A stretch of 64,000 nt of DNA from Buddleja alternifolia (lineage: Eukaryota; Streptophyta; Magnoliopsida; Lamiales; Scrophulariaceae), in contig CM033399.1 of the NCBI GenBank assembly GCA_019426215.1, positions 20,035,022 through 20,099,021 of the forward strand, read 5' to 3'. How positions within the stretch are numbered: position 1 is the first letter of the stretch; each line of letters opens with the position of its first letter. The notes beneath the pieces are model-generated. The model was given only the letters and a program-made list of their open reading frames with translations, had not been told where the DNA came from and made no database searches. Of this stretch, positions 23,549 through 35,060 are shown piece by piece. The position numbers and the translations under genes are program-made.

Positions 23549-26070
23549 GGAAATTTATTTATTTCAAACTATCACAAATTCATCAAACCACTTTTGACCT
23601 ATGTAAATATAGTTTTCTACTTAATGTTTTGATGTGCCTGTAACCAAACCTCTTTCGACTCGTTGTAAACTCACATGTTCGGAATTTTATTGGACTTATT
23701 TTATGCCTACATAGATCATACTAACACCCGTTCACTCGGTAGAATGAGAAAAGTCGGTCAATTATGTATGTCATGCTTTAGTAGTACTCAATTGAAGTTT
23801 AGAAAACTTCAAGGACTCAATTGAAAAATAAGAACAAACTTGCACATTGTCTTCATCAGCCTATTCATTACATGTAAGTATCTTTTGTTTTACATATAAT
23901 GCAGCTGCTATAGAGACATATATATCTAGCTAATATTATATTTACCACCTCATCTTGCACCTCTTCATCTCATGCTTCCACCTTGAGCCCTTCAATCTTT
24001 CTTTGCCACCACATCACTCATTACCTGAATATAGAGTCCCTAAACACCTCTTAACTTCAGCATAGAGTGAGTCATTTGTCAAGAATAACGCAGAAACATA
24101 CTAGACATCTCCTTCAACCTTAAAGGAAAAGGAAAAACGCAGTCTGCACAGTGTTGGGAGTTTGCATATTTGAAGGGTCAAATGATATCCAAATTGAGTG
24201 TGATCGGTCTTCATCTCTTCCTAAGAGGTATAGTAACACCATGATGGATTTAATTTCTACCCAGAAGGTCGGATTTTCTCACAAAGTTCATCTAACCGAG
24301 ATGCATCTTCACAGGTGAGCTTTAGCAAGCTTTGGATTGAAACATGATTCCTTAACCAATATCAGTGATAGGTAATGCTTTCAAACACAATTAGTGACCT
24401 ATTAATGTTAGATATTTTTGATTTATTGCCTTGGTAGTTTGATTCTTTCATACAAGCTATGAGTAAGGTGTTCTAGAATTACAGTTTCTGAAATTGCTTT
24501 TAGGGCTATGTTTATGTGACCAAATGAGCTAATTTCTTTATGTGAAATTTTATGGAGATCTATTGTTGTATCTGGAGCCTATCTAGAAAATATTGGAGAT
24601 ATTGAAGTTGTTTTGAATTTTATAAAAGTCTTTCAACGAAGCTGCCAGTCTTAGTGTTGGGATTTTAAAAAGTTTCTGTTTTATGCTTCTTTTACATTCT
24701 TAAAGATTTTATTTAGATCCCAAATATTTATGAATAACTTATATATGTACTGTGATTGTTTCCAAAAAATATGAGAATTTTACCAAGAACAGGGGAGTTT
24801 ACAAAATTGTTTGAATCTTGATTGCCTGTCCTGAAAAAGTTTTCCAGTGCAACATGTTTTGATGAAACAATCACCACCTTAAACAAGTCAAATAATTCTT
24901 TAATTCTTATGTCTTGTTATTCAACTTGATTTACCTGTTTATGCAAAATCTTAGGGAAAAAGCATACTTTTAGAATTTATGAGAATTTTCGTAGTGAAGC
25001 TGCGCCGATAAGTAGCTTGACGCTTGTTTCAACAAAAGTATATATACACCTACAATAATTTATGAGTTTCGGTTCGGTTATAAAGTATTATAGTTCAAAA
25101 GTATTATTTCGTGTTTGCGTAGCAGGATATATCCGCGGTTCGAACGAGAGACGAGACTACAACGCCGAGTAGTAACTATTAGGGTTTCTCTTTTCTTTGA
25201 AACTCTTTAATTGCTTTACCTACTTGTGATTTCCTTGTTTCGTTAACAAATGCCTTACTAGTATCTCCTTTATTGGTTCGTGATGATTGAGATCTAAATA
25301 TCTCGTTTGATTCAATATCTCATTATCCTCGGTGATTATTCCTTTCGTGTCTATAGTACATGTCTTGCCTCGAAATGATCTTCGGTTTGGTTAGTTTCAA
25401 TTACCTTATGTCTTGTCGTACCAATACCTAGTTCATATCTTCTTTCATCTTGTCGAGACCATTGTACTTCTTGGCTCTACTCCGTCACCTAAGGGAGCTA
25501 AGTGCTACGCCCTGGGAGCCGCCTCTTGAGGCTTCGGCGCAAAGTGCTACACGATCTCTGGCAACCATCCACGATATGTCTCTTTTCTTGATTTAAAGCT
25601 TTGATTCTTAAAGACAGAGTGAAGGGAGCTAAGTGCTACACCGTGGGAGCCACCTCTTAAGGCTTCGGCACAAAGTGCTACACGGTGGGATCCACCTCTA
25701 GAGTCCCGACACCTATAGATCAGTGAAGTGAGCTAAGTGCCATATGGGGCAAAGTGCTACGCGACGGCGGGAGCCACCTCTAGAGTCCCGACACTTGAAA
25801 CCATATGGTATGTATTGAAAGGTGTGAATTCTCCCGCTGGTGTGGGACTGTGGGAAGACGGAGTACAATTGTTTGACATAAGTTCTAAAGTACATGAGTT
25901 GTTCTCTTCGTTCTTAATTCATTTTGATACTCGATTGTTCGTCCTTCTGATATCTTGATTGATTCATTTATTTGCCTCTGTATATGCTTGTTCTGTTATA
26001 ATCTTCCGTTGTAGATTCCACTTCAAAGATAAAAGGTAAAGCAAACCGTTAGCCTACCTCACCGAGTCAT
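23549..26070 (+). repeat. Tekay/Del-like LTR, first about 190 bp missing
   Basis: Aligned by eye with the 3' LTR from 27098: the match starts at atttatttcaaactatca (23555 against 27293) and runs to gccgataagtagcttga (25021 and 28797). Beyond 25021 it continues with LTR-end-like sequence containing about three diverged units of a roughly 70-130 bp tandem repeat (gggagctaagtgctac... near 25494, 25623 and 25730). It ends in a 302-bp block (25769-26070) whose inverse complement lies at 29017-29318. The start of the LTR is lost at the junction with Athila copy A. Confidence 0.7.
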
Positions 26071-26194
26071 TCGAACGGTTTTGGACTCTCCTAGTAGCCA
26101 AAACCCTCCTAGTAGCAGGTTTTGGACTCTATGCAGATGCGTCTCGGTTAGATAGACTTTACGAGCAACTCCGAACTTCTGGGTAGATGGACGT
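26071..26194 (-). repeat. Inverted fragment of the Tekay LTR
   Basis: 26085-26175 is the reverse complement of about 28012-28100 within the 3' LTR; the shared run includes gcagatgcgtctcggttaga. A short internal duplication (cctagtagc...cctagtagcaggttttggact) sits at its left edge. It shows that the 5' half of this element was rebuilt with an inverted LTR piece. Confidence 0.7.
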
Positions 26195-26464
26195 AAGCGA
26201 CTATTTGACAAAAGAGAACGCTAAGCTTTAAAATCATTTCCGCTGTGCTAACCTTGACTAGCGATTAAAACGTTACACTACTTTGGTAATTGTTGAAATC
26301 ACTAAATTTAAATTATCTATCTTTAAGTGCGTGACCTAGCGCTCAGCTTACCAAGCGTTTAAAATCTTCAAAAGTGATACGAATTTTTAAAGTCGAAAAA
26401 GACTTCAGGGTCTATTCAACAACCCCCCCTTCTCGACCCTTTCGTATGCCACTTAGGACCATCA
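26195..26464 (+). repeat. 3' fragment of a SIRE-like copia LTR
   Basis: Matches the last 270 bp of the solo LTR at 29845-31335: ccgctgtgctaacc, then gacttcagggtctattcaac, a C-run, and gaccctttcgtatgccactt ending in ggaccatca. The upstream 1.2 kb of that LTR is absent. No target duplication can be assigned because the left border is a rearrangement joint. Confidence 0.75.
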
Positions 26465-27097
26465 GTCATCCTCAATATTAACTTCGCTATATCTTTGATG
26501 AATTTTATTATTTTGAATACCAAATGTAATTGTCTACATTTGTGAACCCTTCCTTTCAAGCTTCAACGTTATTCAAAACCCTTTGTTCATATTCAAAACC
26601 CTTTGTTCATTGCTCTCATTGGCATCTAAGGATCAATGATCCAGAGTGGAAAATTTTATCTTGTCCACTTTGTGGAATCCTATATTATTTTCGTAACTTT
26701 GAGATGTCTCTTGATTGCCAATTTGTATTCCTAACTAAATCATTGCGTTTTAGATTATTGTTATTGGTCAACTACCTTGTCATTGATGACATATAATCAT
26801 GAACCCTTTGAGGCATGAGTTGATTCTTAAGAAACTTTTACGCATCCAATACTTCTTTGGCTTGAAAAATAATAATTGACATGATGGTACCAATATTTTA
26901 CCTCCGTGAATACATTATATTTATTCTTCGTAAAGGATTCTATCGTATAATCGATCATCTCTTCTTCGGGTCTGTTTTAACATCTCATTCAAATATCTTG
27001 AAATTCTTGAGCTTATGATCCTTAACCTGAGCACGTCTTCTCAACCACTTGTTTCTTGTTTGAATTTGGGGACCAAATTCTCCTAACGAGGGGGGAT
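26465..27097 (+). other. Distal internal region and polypurine tract of the Tekay-like element
   Basis: About 630 bp that lie directly upstream of the LTR start at 27098. The last 45 bp read gaccaaattctcctaacgag then ggggggat, the usual end of Tekay/Del internal regions, where the purine run primes plus-strand DNA. The 88-residue ORF at 26530-26796 has no recognisable retroelement motif and is not called as a gene. No protease, reverse transcriptase or integrase motif remains. Confidence 0.65.
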
Positions 27098-27650
27098 TGT
27101 AACACCCCAATTTATCTCAATCTTAGTTTTATAGTCCTATTATTTATCTATTAGTTTCACTTTTGAAAAGTTAAACTACCTTATTGGGCTATTTTACAAT
27201 TTTCAAAAAGTATAGGGGCTAATGTGCAAATTTGGTATTTTCAGAGTTGGACCCCACTCATTTTAATTCATCAATTCGACATAAATATTATTTATTTCAA
27301 ACTATCATAAATTCATCAAAACACTTTTGACCTATGTAAATATAGTTTTTTACTCTATGTTTTGATGTGCCCGTAATTGAACCCCTTACGACTCGTTGTA
27401 AACTCTCATGTTCAGAATTTTATGTGACTTATTTTATGCCTACATAGATCTTACAAACACCCATTCACTCTGTAGAATGAGAAAAGTGGGTCAATTATGT
27501 ATGTCATGCTTTAGTAGTACTCAATTGAAGTTTAGCAAACTTCAAGGACTCAATTGAAAACTAGGAAAAAACTTGCCCATTGTCTTCATCAGCCTATTCA
27601 TTACATGTAAGTATCTTTTGTTTTACATATAATGCAGCTTCTATATAGAC

Positions 27651-27683
<33 letters not shown>

Positions 27684-28797
27684 TAGCTAATATTATATTT
27701 ACCACCTCTTCTTGCACCTCTTCATCTCATGCTTCCACCTTGAGCCCTTCATTCTTTATTTGCCACATCACTCATTCTCTGAATATAGAGCCCCTAACCT
27801 CCTCTTAACTTCAGCATTAGAGTGGGTCATTTGTAAAGAATAATGCAGAAACATACAAGACATCTCCTTCAATATTAAAGGAAATGGAAAAACGCAGTCA
27901 GCGCAGTGTTGGGAGTTTTAATATTTGAAGGGTCAAATGACATCCAAATTGAGTTTGATCGGTCTTCATCTCTTTCTAAGAGGTATAGGAACACCATTAT
28001 AATTTTATTTTCTATCTAAAAGTTCGGAGTTGCTCACAAAGTCCATCTAACCGAGACGCATCTGCACAGAGTCCAAAACCTGCTACTAGGAGAGTTTTAG
28101 CTGGCTTTGGATTGAAACTTGATTCCTTAACCAATATCAGTGATAGGTGATGCTTTCATACACAATTATTGACCTATTAATCATAGATATTGTTGATTTA
28201 TTGCCTTGGTAGTTAGATTCTTTCATACAAGTTATGAGTAAGGTGTTCTAGAATTACAGTTTCTGAAATTACATTTAGGGCTATGTTTATGTGACCAAAT
28301 GAGCTAATTTCTTTATGTGAATTTGTTTGGAGATCTATTGGCGTGTCTGGAGCCTATCTTGAAAATATTAGATATATTGAAGCAGTTTTGAATTTTATAA
28401 AATTCGTTCAATGAAGCTGCCAGTCTTAGTGACGGGATTTTAAAAAGTTTCTGTTTTATGCTTCTTTTACATTCTTAAATATTTTATTGAGCTCCCAAAT
28501 ATTTATGGATAACTTATATATGTGCCATGATTGTTTCCAAAAAATATGAGAATTGTACCAAGAACAGGGGAGTTTACAAAATTGTTTGAATCTTGATTGC
28601 CTGTCCTGAAAACGTTTTCCAGTGCAACATGTTTTGATGAAAGAATCACCACCTTAAACAAGTCAAATAATTCTTTAATTATTATGTCTTGTTATTCAAC
28701 TTGATTTCCCTGTTTATGTAAAATCTTAGGGAAAAATCATACTTTTACAATTTATGAGAATTTTCATAGTGAAGCTGCGCCGATAAGTAGCTTGAAG
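27098..28797 (+). repeat. Tekay/Del-like 3' LTR, proximal part
   Basis: Starts TGTAACACCCC after the polypurine tract and follows the sequence of 23549-25021. An (AT)n microsatellite at about 27645-27682 is expanded relative to the first copy. The segment stops at tagcttga (28797). After it, the distal LTR sequence is present but inverted (28798-29318). Confidence 0.75.
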
Positions 28798-29318
28798 CTC
28801 TAATAATACATCATTCATCAGTCATACATAAGTCAACGACAACTCTATTAATCAGAGGTCTCCAAGACAATAGATATACATACCTAATTATACATCCCAA
28901 AACATAACTCCCTCTAATAGCAACGAACCAATGCTTCCTTTACTCCTCATTCCTCCCTTCATATCCGACATGCTAAGCTTATCTGAAAAGAAAGAAAGAA
29001 GGAGGGGTGAGTTCGTATGACTCAGTGAGGTAGGCTAACGGTTTACTTTACCTTTTATCTTTGAAGTGGAATCTGCAACGGAAGATTATAACAGAACAAG
29101 CATATACAGAGGCAAGTAAATGAATCAATCAACATATCAGAAGGACGAACAATCGAGTATCGAAATGAATTAAGAACGAAGAGAACAACTCATGTACTTT
29201 AGAACTTATGTCAAACGATTGTGTTCCGTCTCCCCACTGTCCCATACCTGCGGGAGACTTCACACCTCTCAATACATACCATATGGTTTCAAGTGTCGGG
29301 ACTCTAGAGGTGGCTCCC
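28798..29318 (-). repeat. Distal part of the Tekay-like LTR, inverted
   Basis: 29017-29318 is the reverse complement of 25769-26070 (302 bp each). The preceding 220 bp, read on the minus strand, give a sequence that would follow it naturally, from gagtcatacgaactcacccc towards ttattagagcttc. The joint at 28790-28803 reads agcttgaagct, a short inverted repeat. The right border at 29318 meets the copia LTR remnant; the word aatacataccatat occurs on both sides of it (29272 and 29319). Confidence 0.75.
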
Positions 29319-29844
29319 AATACATACCATATAATAAAATTCCTTTATTATATCTTCTTTACATAGCACGACCCTCTAGGCTCGTCTTGATTGGCATTGG
29401 GAGGATTCCAAGGTTATAGTTATCACCAAGCCATCCCGTGAAGCTATACCGAAACCCAATCAAGTACGAGATGAATATTTCGTCACGAACCTTTGTGTTA
29501 TAAATACAATATGAGTATAAACTCTATACTGACGCAACCCGATCAAGTAAGAGTTATGAAACGTCAAACTCATACAACTTGATACTGTACTTTATAATCA
29601 TACTGATGTGAAATTACCAAACTGCCCTTCATATCCAATATAAGTCAGTCATTAATGCTTTGGCCAAAGACTTTAATTTCACAACACTTATGACATACAG
29701 GTTGCTTCTCGTTTACTTTCGAGACAATGAATCCCCTATTGGCAGTCCATTTTCCATTTTCGAACGCACTAATTGAATTGTACTTCGAGACTGAACCCAC
29801 CAACGTGTGATTGGGCCTAACTACTCTAATAACTTATTCAATGG

Positions 29845-31335
29845 TGTTAGGAAATTTCATGTTAGATGTTTTGATGATGACAAGATAGGATTCAATGTTA
29901 GACCCCAAATAAAATGTAAGTTTATGTTTTCCATAGATTATTGTTTAAGCGTTTAAAAGTTTGTAATTTTGTTTAGGCTTGTAATTTTTATCTTTGTAGG
30001 TTTTAGACTAAGTATTAGATACTGAATCACTAATAGAATTCTATGTGAGTCTATTAGAGAAGAAGTTGAAGATCAGCGTCTGAAGTCAACCAGAGATGAA
30101 GATTTGTCTCTTAGCGTTCGTCAAACGCTAAAGGACCTTTTTCAGGATTTATGGATCAAGCGCTCAAAGCACTTAAGCGATCATTGACAAATTCACCTGA
30201 AATAAATCCTCAAGTCACGAAGGACTTAAATGCAATCATTCAACGGATATTTATTTCCAACGGGAAATAAATTCAAACGCATTAAATGCCTGATAAGAGC
30301 ATTAAATGTGATAAGCTACTGTGACCTGTGGACAAGCCACCTTTTTAACCAGACTGTCAGAACTTCAGAGTTCATAGCTGCTACCATCCAATCGGTGCCA
30401 GCAGTGTTTCAGGAATGTCAGGCTTTAGGTAGAATCACGCGCTGCGTGAAAGGTATGCTTCTACATGTGTCCAACGGACAGATCCCAAGAATTGCCTATA
30501 AATACCTTACCTTCAGCAGACCCTAAAAAACAACACGGTACAAAAACATTTACAAGAGAAAATTACGTACACAAAAAAAAGCTTAGAATCTCCATAGCCA
30601 AAATTCCTTCAAGCTTTTTATCTACATTCCAGACAGTCACAAATATCTCAAACATCTTCCAAAGAAGAAACCTAAATTCCCATTGAGATATTCCAAGTTG
30701 TTTGATCTTCCTAAATACAAACAAACCCTTATGAAAAAAAACCTCAACCTTTCATCTGAGTGAGAGAAGTTGTTGAAACTCATTACAGGCAGTATTTCTG
30801 AGTGAGAGAAGCTTGTAGAAGACGATCTTCATTGGTGCTGAAATCTGTGTGATCAAGGAGCCCGAGATCATTTTCATTCTTTACTATCTTGTAGAAGATT
30901 CTGTGTGATTCTTTGATAATCATCTTAGTAATTTCCTCCAAGTGAAAAAGGAGAAGAAGGACGTAGCTGGGATTACATCACCCAGTGAACCTTACAAATT
31001 ATTGTGTCATTTATATTTTACTGTCTTATATCTGTCATTTTACATTATTATAAAAGACAAGTAAAATTGCAACGCGATTAAATTATCTAAAAGAAAGCTA
31101 AAAATCATTTTCGCTGTGCTAACCCTGATTAAGTGATCTAAGCGTTACCCTACTTTGGTAAATTGCTAAACTCACTAAGTCTAAGTTATCTTTACTGAAG
31201 CGCCTGACCCAAGCGCTCAGCCTTCCAAGCGTTCAGATCTTTGAAAAGTAACACAAAATTTTTGAAGTTTAAAAAGACTTCAGGGTCTATTCAACCCCCC
31301 CTCTAGACCCTTTCGTATGCCACTTGGGACCATCA
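29845..31335 (+). mobile_element. Solo LTR of a SIRE-like copia family, perfect TSD
   Basis: 1491 bp beginning TGTTAGGAAATTTC and ending GGGACCATCA. The 5-bp direct repeats AATGG lie at 29840-29844 and 31336-31340. The early block gttttgatgatgac and the late block acttcagggtctattcaac, a C-run, then ttcgtatgccact recur in the copies at 26195, 48466 and 58635. Classification as SIRE-like is from the general look of the LTR start and is tentative. The ORFs at 30230-30526 and 30465-30686 are chance frames. A solo LTR implies recombination between two LTRs. Confidence 0.9.
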
Positions 31336-31503
31336 AATGGTACAAGCACAATGTAAATGACTCCTCAGGTCTAAAGTTCACTCATACTATTATAACGGTA
31401 ATCCTCATCATTGACTGTCACTAAGTAAAAAACCCATGTGATAGGATTACAACGAGTTGTGTTCGAATATGTTAACTCTGTTAACCATATTCATGCCCAC
31501 TAT

Positions 31504-33235
31504 TGATAAGAGGCATTTTTACGTGTTTTTAAGCCCCTTTGCGTTTATGTCTTAGGTTCATTTATCGCTTGATTCTTGCCACATGTGCGTTTAATTCGTG
31601 CATTAAGTGATTTTAGGTCTTAAATGGATACAATCAAAGAACGGGATGAAAAATGACGTATAAAACAAGTTTAGGCCAAATTGCTACGCACCCCTATGCT
31701 CAAGCGCCTAAAAACCCACGGCCAGGCGCCGGACAAGATGGAAATAACGTCAACATTCTGCTTACCACGCCTAGGCGCCATCTTGCCCACGCCCGGGCGC
31801 CGTATCTACACCACTTTCCATGTTCGAGCGCTATTTCCGTATTTTTAGAGGCCGAATTGGATGAAGTTTCCTTCGACAATGTTGTAGAACTATGTGTTAG
31901 CTTCAAATGAGGACTTGAATCATCCAAATCGGAGTTTCGTGGAGAAAGTTATGAATGAAATACGATTGCTGCGCAGGATACATTGCATTTAATTTCAGCA
32001 TTCTGAATCCCGCGCCCAAGCGCCGTAATGCCACGCCTAGGCGTGTCCACACCCGAATTGAGATTCTTTTCAGCCAAAAGATCATCATTTGATGGGGGAA
32101 TGGAACATTAAAAGCCAAGAGGTCATCACATGTATGAGAGGGATGTCATAAGTATGTTTCTTAATAGATCTACTTTAGGGAATTTTATACTACTCACTTT
32201 AAGAGTAGTGGAGGACACACTAGTGGGAGACACACACTAGGAGCTGATTTGTTGTGGTCTTCTTAAGGCATTTTTGAGCACAATGGACGGGACACATCTT
32301 GGAGGAGGGGAGAGAGAGAGGCATTTTGGCCATCACTTTTCACTCATCATCATTCATCACCATTCTTGATCACTTTTGGAGGGGAATAAAGAGAGAGGAG
32401 TTAAGGATTGAAGTTCAAGAGCAAGGATCCATCATCAATCAATTGAGGGAGTTTTAATTATTTGCATTTACATGTTTATTTCCATGAGTATGTATATGTT
32501 TGTATTAGATTTTCTTAAGGCTTTGATGAGAGGCTAATATTGTAGAACTAAGGCCATGTGAAAGCCAATTTATGAATCAATATATGTGAAGTGAATTTTC
32601 GTATTAAATCTCATATTGCTTTGTGTGTTGATTTTGAGCTTTTATTACAATCATGTGCTTGATCACCATATGCTTGCTATCTTGCCTAAACTAGTCATTC
32701 GAGAGAAGATAGGTTAGGGTTCAAATGAATCAACCCATCATCCGAAACTAATGTGAAATTGCTCCTAGAAATAGGTAAAGATTTCCGGGTGCGGTTAGCC
32801 GGATTTATCCGGCGAAACTCTAGAACGTTAATGCGTGGTTATTGATTAGATTCTCGGATAGACATATTTAGAGAACCATCAATTAATCATAGGATTATTA
32901 TGTGCCGAGACATCGGGTAATAATTATCTGAGGAATTTCCACCAAAGCAATAGGAGTCTAATAATTCGAAGAGTAGCTCATCTATATTGACGAGTAGATT
33001 CGGTTGTAGCATGTGCCTTAGTCATTTTATCATACGTGAGATTTAATCTATAGTTCGTTTCTTTTTGGTTCGTCACTAGCTTACTCGTTTTATTGCAATC
33101 TACTTTTGTCCATTTTCATTAATCATAAACTAAAATTCAAGTTTCCGTGGTTCGACAACCCGGACTTTTTGTCCACTTATTACTACATACGTCTAGTGCA
33201 CTTGCTATTATAGCACGTTAGCTTTTAGCGTGTCA
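31504..33235 (+). repeat. 5' LTR of Athila-1
   Basis: Starts TGATAAGAGGC and ends ttagcgtgtca. Two clusters of GC-rich palindromes stand out in otherwise AT-rich sequence: 31695-31832 and 32011-32045, with motif starts at 31695/31717, 31766/31788 and 32011/32031 (spacings 22, 22, 20). The ORFs at 31653-31910 and 31903-32118 recur in the 3' LTR and are chance frames. Confidence 0.96.
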
Positions 33236-33241
33236 AGTTTT

Positions 33242-33259
33242 TGGCGCCGTTGCCGGGGA
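33242..33259 (+). other. Primer binding site, tRNA-Asp type
   Basis: TGGCGCCGTTGCCGGGGA begins six bases after the 5' LTR. Athila-group elements are known to use a site complementary to the 3' end of tRNA-Asp. The same site, diverged as tggcaccgttgctaggag, is found in copy B at 53706-53723 on the minus strand. Confidence 0.93.
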
Positions 33260-33396
33260 CTTGTTTATTTTAGTTTTTTTTTATTTTCGTTTACATTTTT
33301 TATAATTCTTAGTTTTCGTTTATTTCTTGATTTTCTTTTATTTTCGTGATTAGTCTAATTTTGTTCTTGTATTTAATTGTTAGGTTCTTGAGGTGC

Positions 33397-35060
33397 ATGA
33401 CCCGCTCCTCAAACAAGCCTCTATACGAGTTGGAGCCCGAAATTGAACGAGTTCTTAGGACTAGTAGGCGAGCAAGAGAAATGGCCAATAATCTCAACCA
33501 AAACCCAAATGGAAATTTCCCGGACATGAACTCACCGGAAACTAGGGAGTGGTTACAAGGTGTTCTACAAGCCATGAAGCGGTACCTCCTCCACAACTCC
33601 CGTCGGTTCGGGGTAGCTTACCACCTAGGGTCCATACCATTCCGGGGCCCGTAGTCGTGCCTAATTTCTTCACACCAAACTACCACATTCCGGCTCACAT
33701 TTTTAATATGGTGCAAGGAGATCCTTTCTATGGAGAACCACACGAATCACCACACGCTCATTTGGAAACCATAGATGAGGCTCTTGTGACCATTCAATAT
33801 CACCCACGTGATCTTGATGCGATTCGTCTAAGAGTCTTCCATTTCTCATTGAAGGATAGGGCGACAACATGGTACAAATCCTTACCTCCACAATCTATTA
33901 CAACATGGAGTGAGTTGGTCGATGCCTTTTTAAATAAATTCTTTCCACCCTCAAAAATCAATGAGCTACGGAGTAATATAAAAGGGTTTAGGCAAAGGAG
34001 CAATGAATCTTTAGCCGAGGCTTGGGCTAGATATAAGGGCATGCTCCGTAAATGTCCCGATCATAATTTTGGGTTGAATGAACAAGTACTCCATTTCTAT
34101 GATGGGGTTAGGTCACGTATTCGGCATAGACTCAACGCGGGTGCGGGAGGAGATCTCCTTGGGTTAGACTGTCAAAGTGTATGGGACAAAGTCGAACAGT
34201 TGGCCCGAGAAGACGAGCTTTACCCCGACGATGAAGAGGCCTCATCCTCTAAAAAGGTTGCTTGTATTGAGGAAGTAGTAGAGGAAGTAGTAGTCTTGGA
34301 ACCGGAGGTTGGCAATGTTAATTATGTGGGGAATCAAAATAAACCTCGGGTGAACTTTCATATACCCGAGAATTTTCCAAAAAGGCCCAACCCCGCACAG
34401 AACGCACAACCGGGGATCTATCAACCGGGGATCTATCAAGCTCCACGACCACCCTTCAATAACCTACCCCCGAGGCAAGGCAATTTCAATGGACAAGGTC
34501 AAGGTCAAGTGCAAATGCGACCTCCCACAATCGATGAGAAACTAGATGCTCACATGAAAAAGTCCGATACATCTTTCAACGAACTTCGGGGTATGATAAA
34601 GGATATGTGTATGGAGATGAAGGATTTGCGAACACAAGTAGGGCAACTTTCTAATGCGGTTAACGGTAGAGCCCCGGGGACTCTCCCAAGCGACACGGAA
34701 AAGAACCCGAAGGCCCAATGCAATGCCATAGCCTTGAGAAGTGGCAAACAATTGGAGAATGACACTGCCAGTACATCCGCGCCCGAGCGCCCCGACCTGC
34801 ACGCCCAGGCGCCTACAGATACGCGCCTAGGCGCCAATATACGCGCCCAGGCGCCACCCACAAACCTGCCAGATGCATATGTTCTGCATCCCGCGCCCGA
34901 GCGCCCAGAAATGCACGCCCAGGCGCCAACAGATCCGCGCCTAGGCGCCGATATACGCGCCCAGGCGCCGCCTACTGTTTCAGTGGGTTTTCATCCGTCT
35001 AATCCAACGCTTTCTCCCCCTATCGAAGTTCGTCTCCCCTTCCCAAATGCTCACAAAAAG
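33397..35060 (+). pseudogene. gag: Athila-1 gag with frameshift, and gag-protease linker
   Basis: The first ATG after the primer site, at 33397, gives MTRSSNKPLYELEPEIE. The frame runs to a TAG at 33654, but from about 33580 the Athila gag sequence continues in another frame (HTIPGPVVVPNFFTPNYH), which stays open to 37256. A one-base indel near 33575-33585 explains this. The capsid core lies at about 33810-34120 (RVFHFSLKDRATTWY, FLNKFFPPSK, ESLAEAWARYKGMLRKCP). No clear zinc knuckle is seen. The linker at 34770-34975 is an in-frame protein repeat made of two near-identical copies (APERPDLHAQAPTD..., APERPEMHAQAPTD...), encoded by eight GC palindromes. Confidence 0.9.

Noticed and set aside
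30230..30686. 98- and 73-residue ORFs
   Set aside because: Located inside the solo LTR 29845-31335 with no recognisable domain.
33242..33259. tRNA-like sequence after the LTR
   Set aside because: Only the 18-base complement of a tRNA 3' end; there is no cloverleaf, so it is a primer site, not a tRNA gene.
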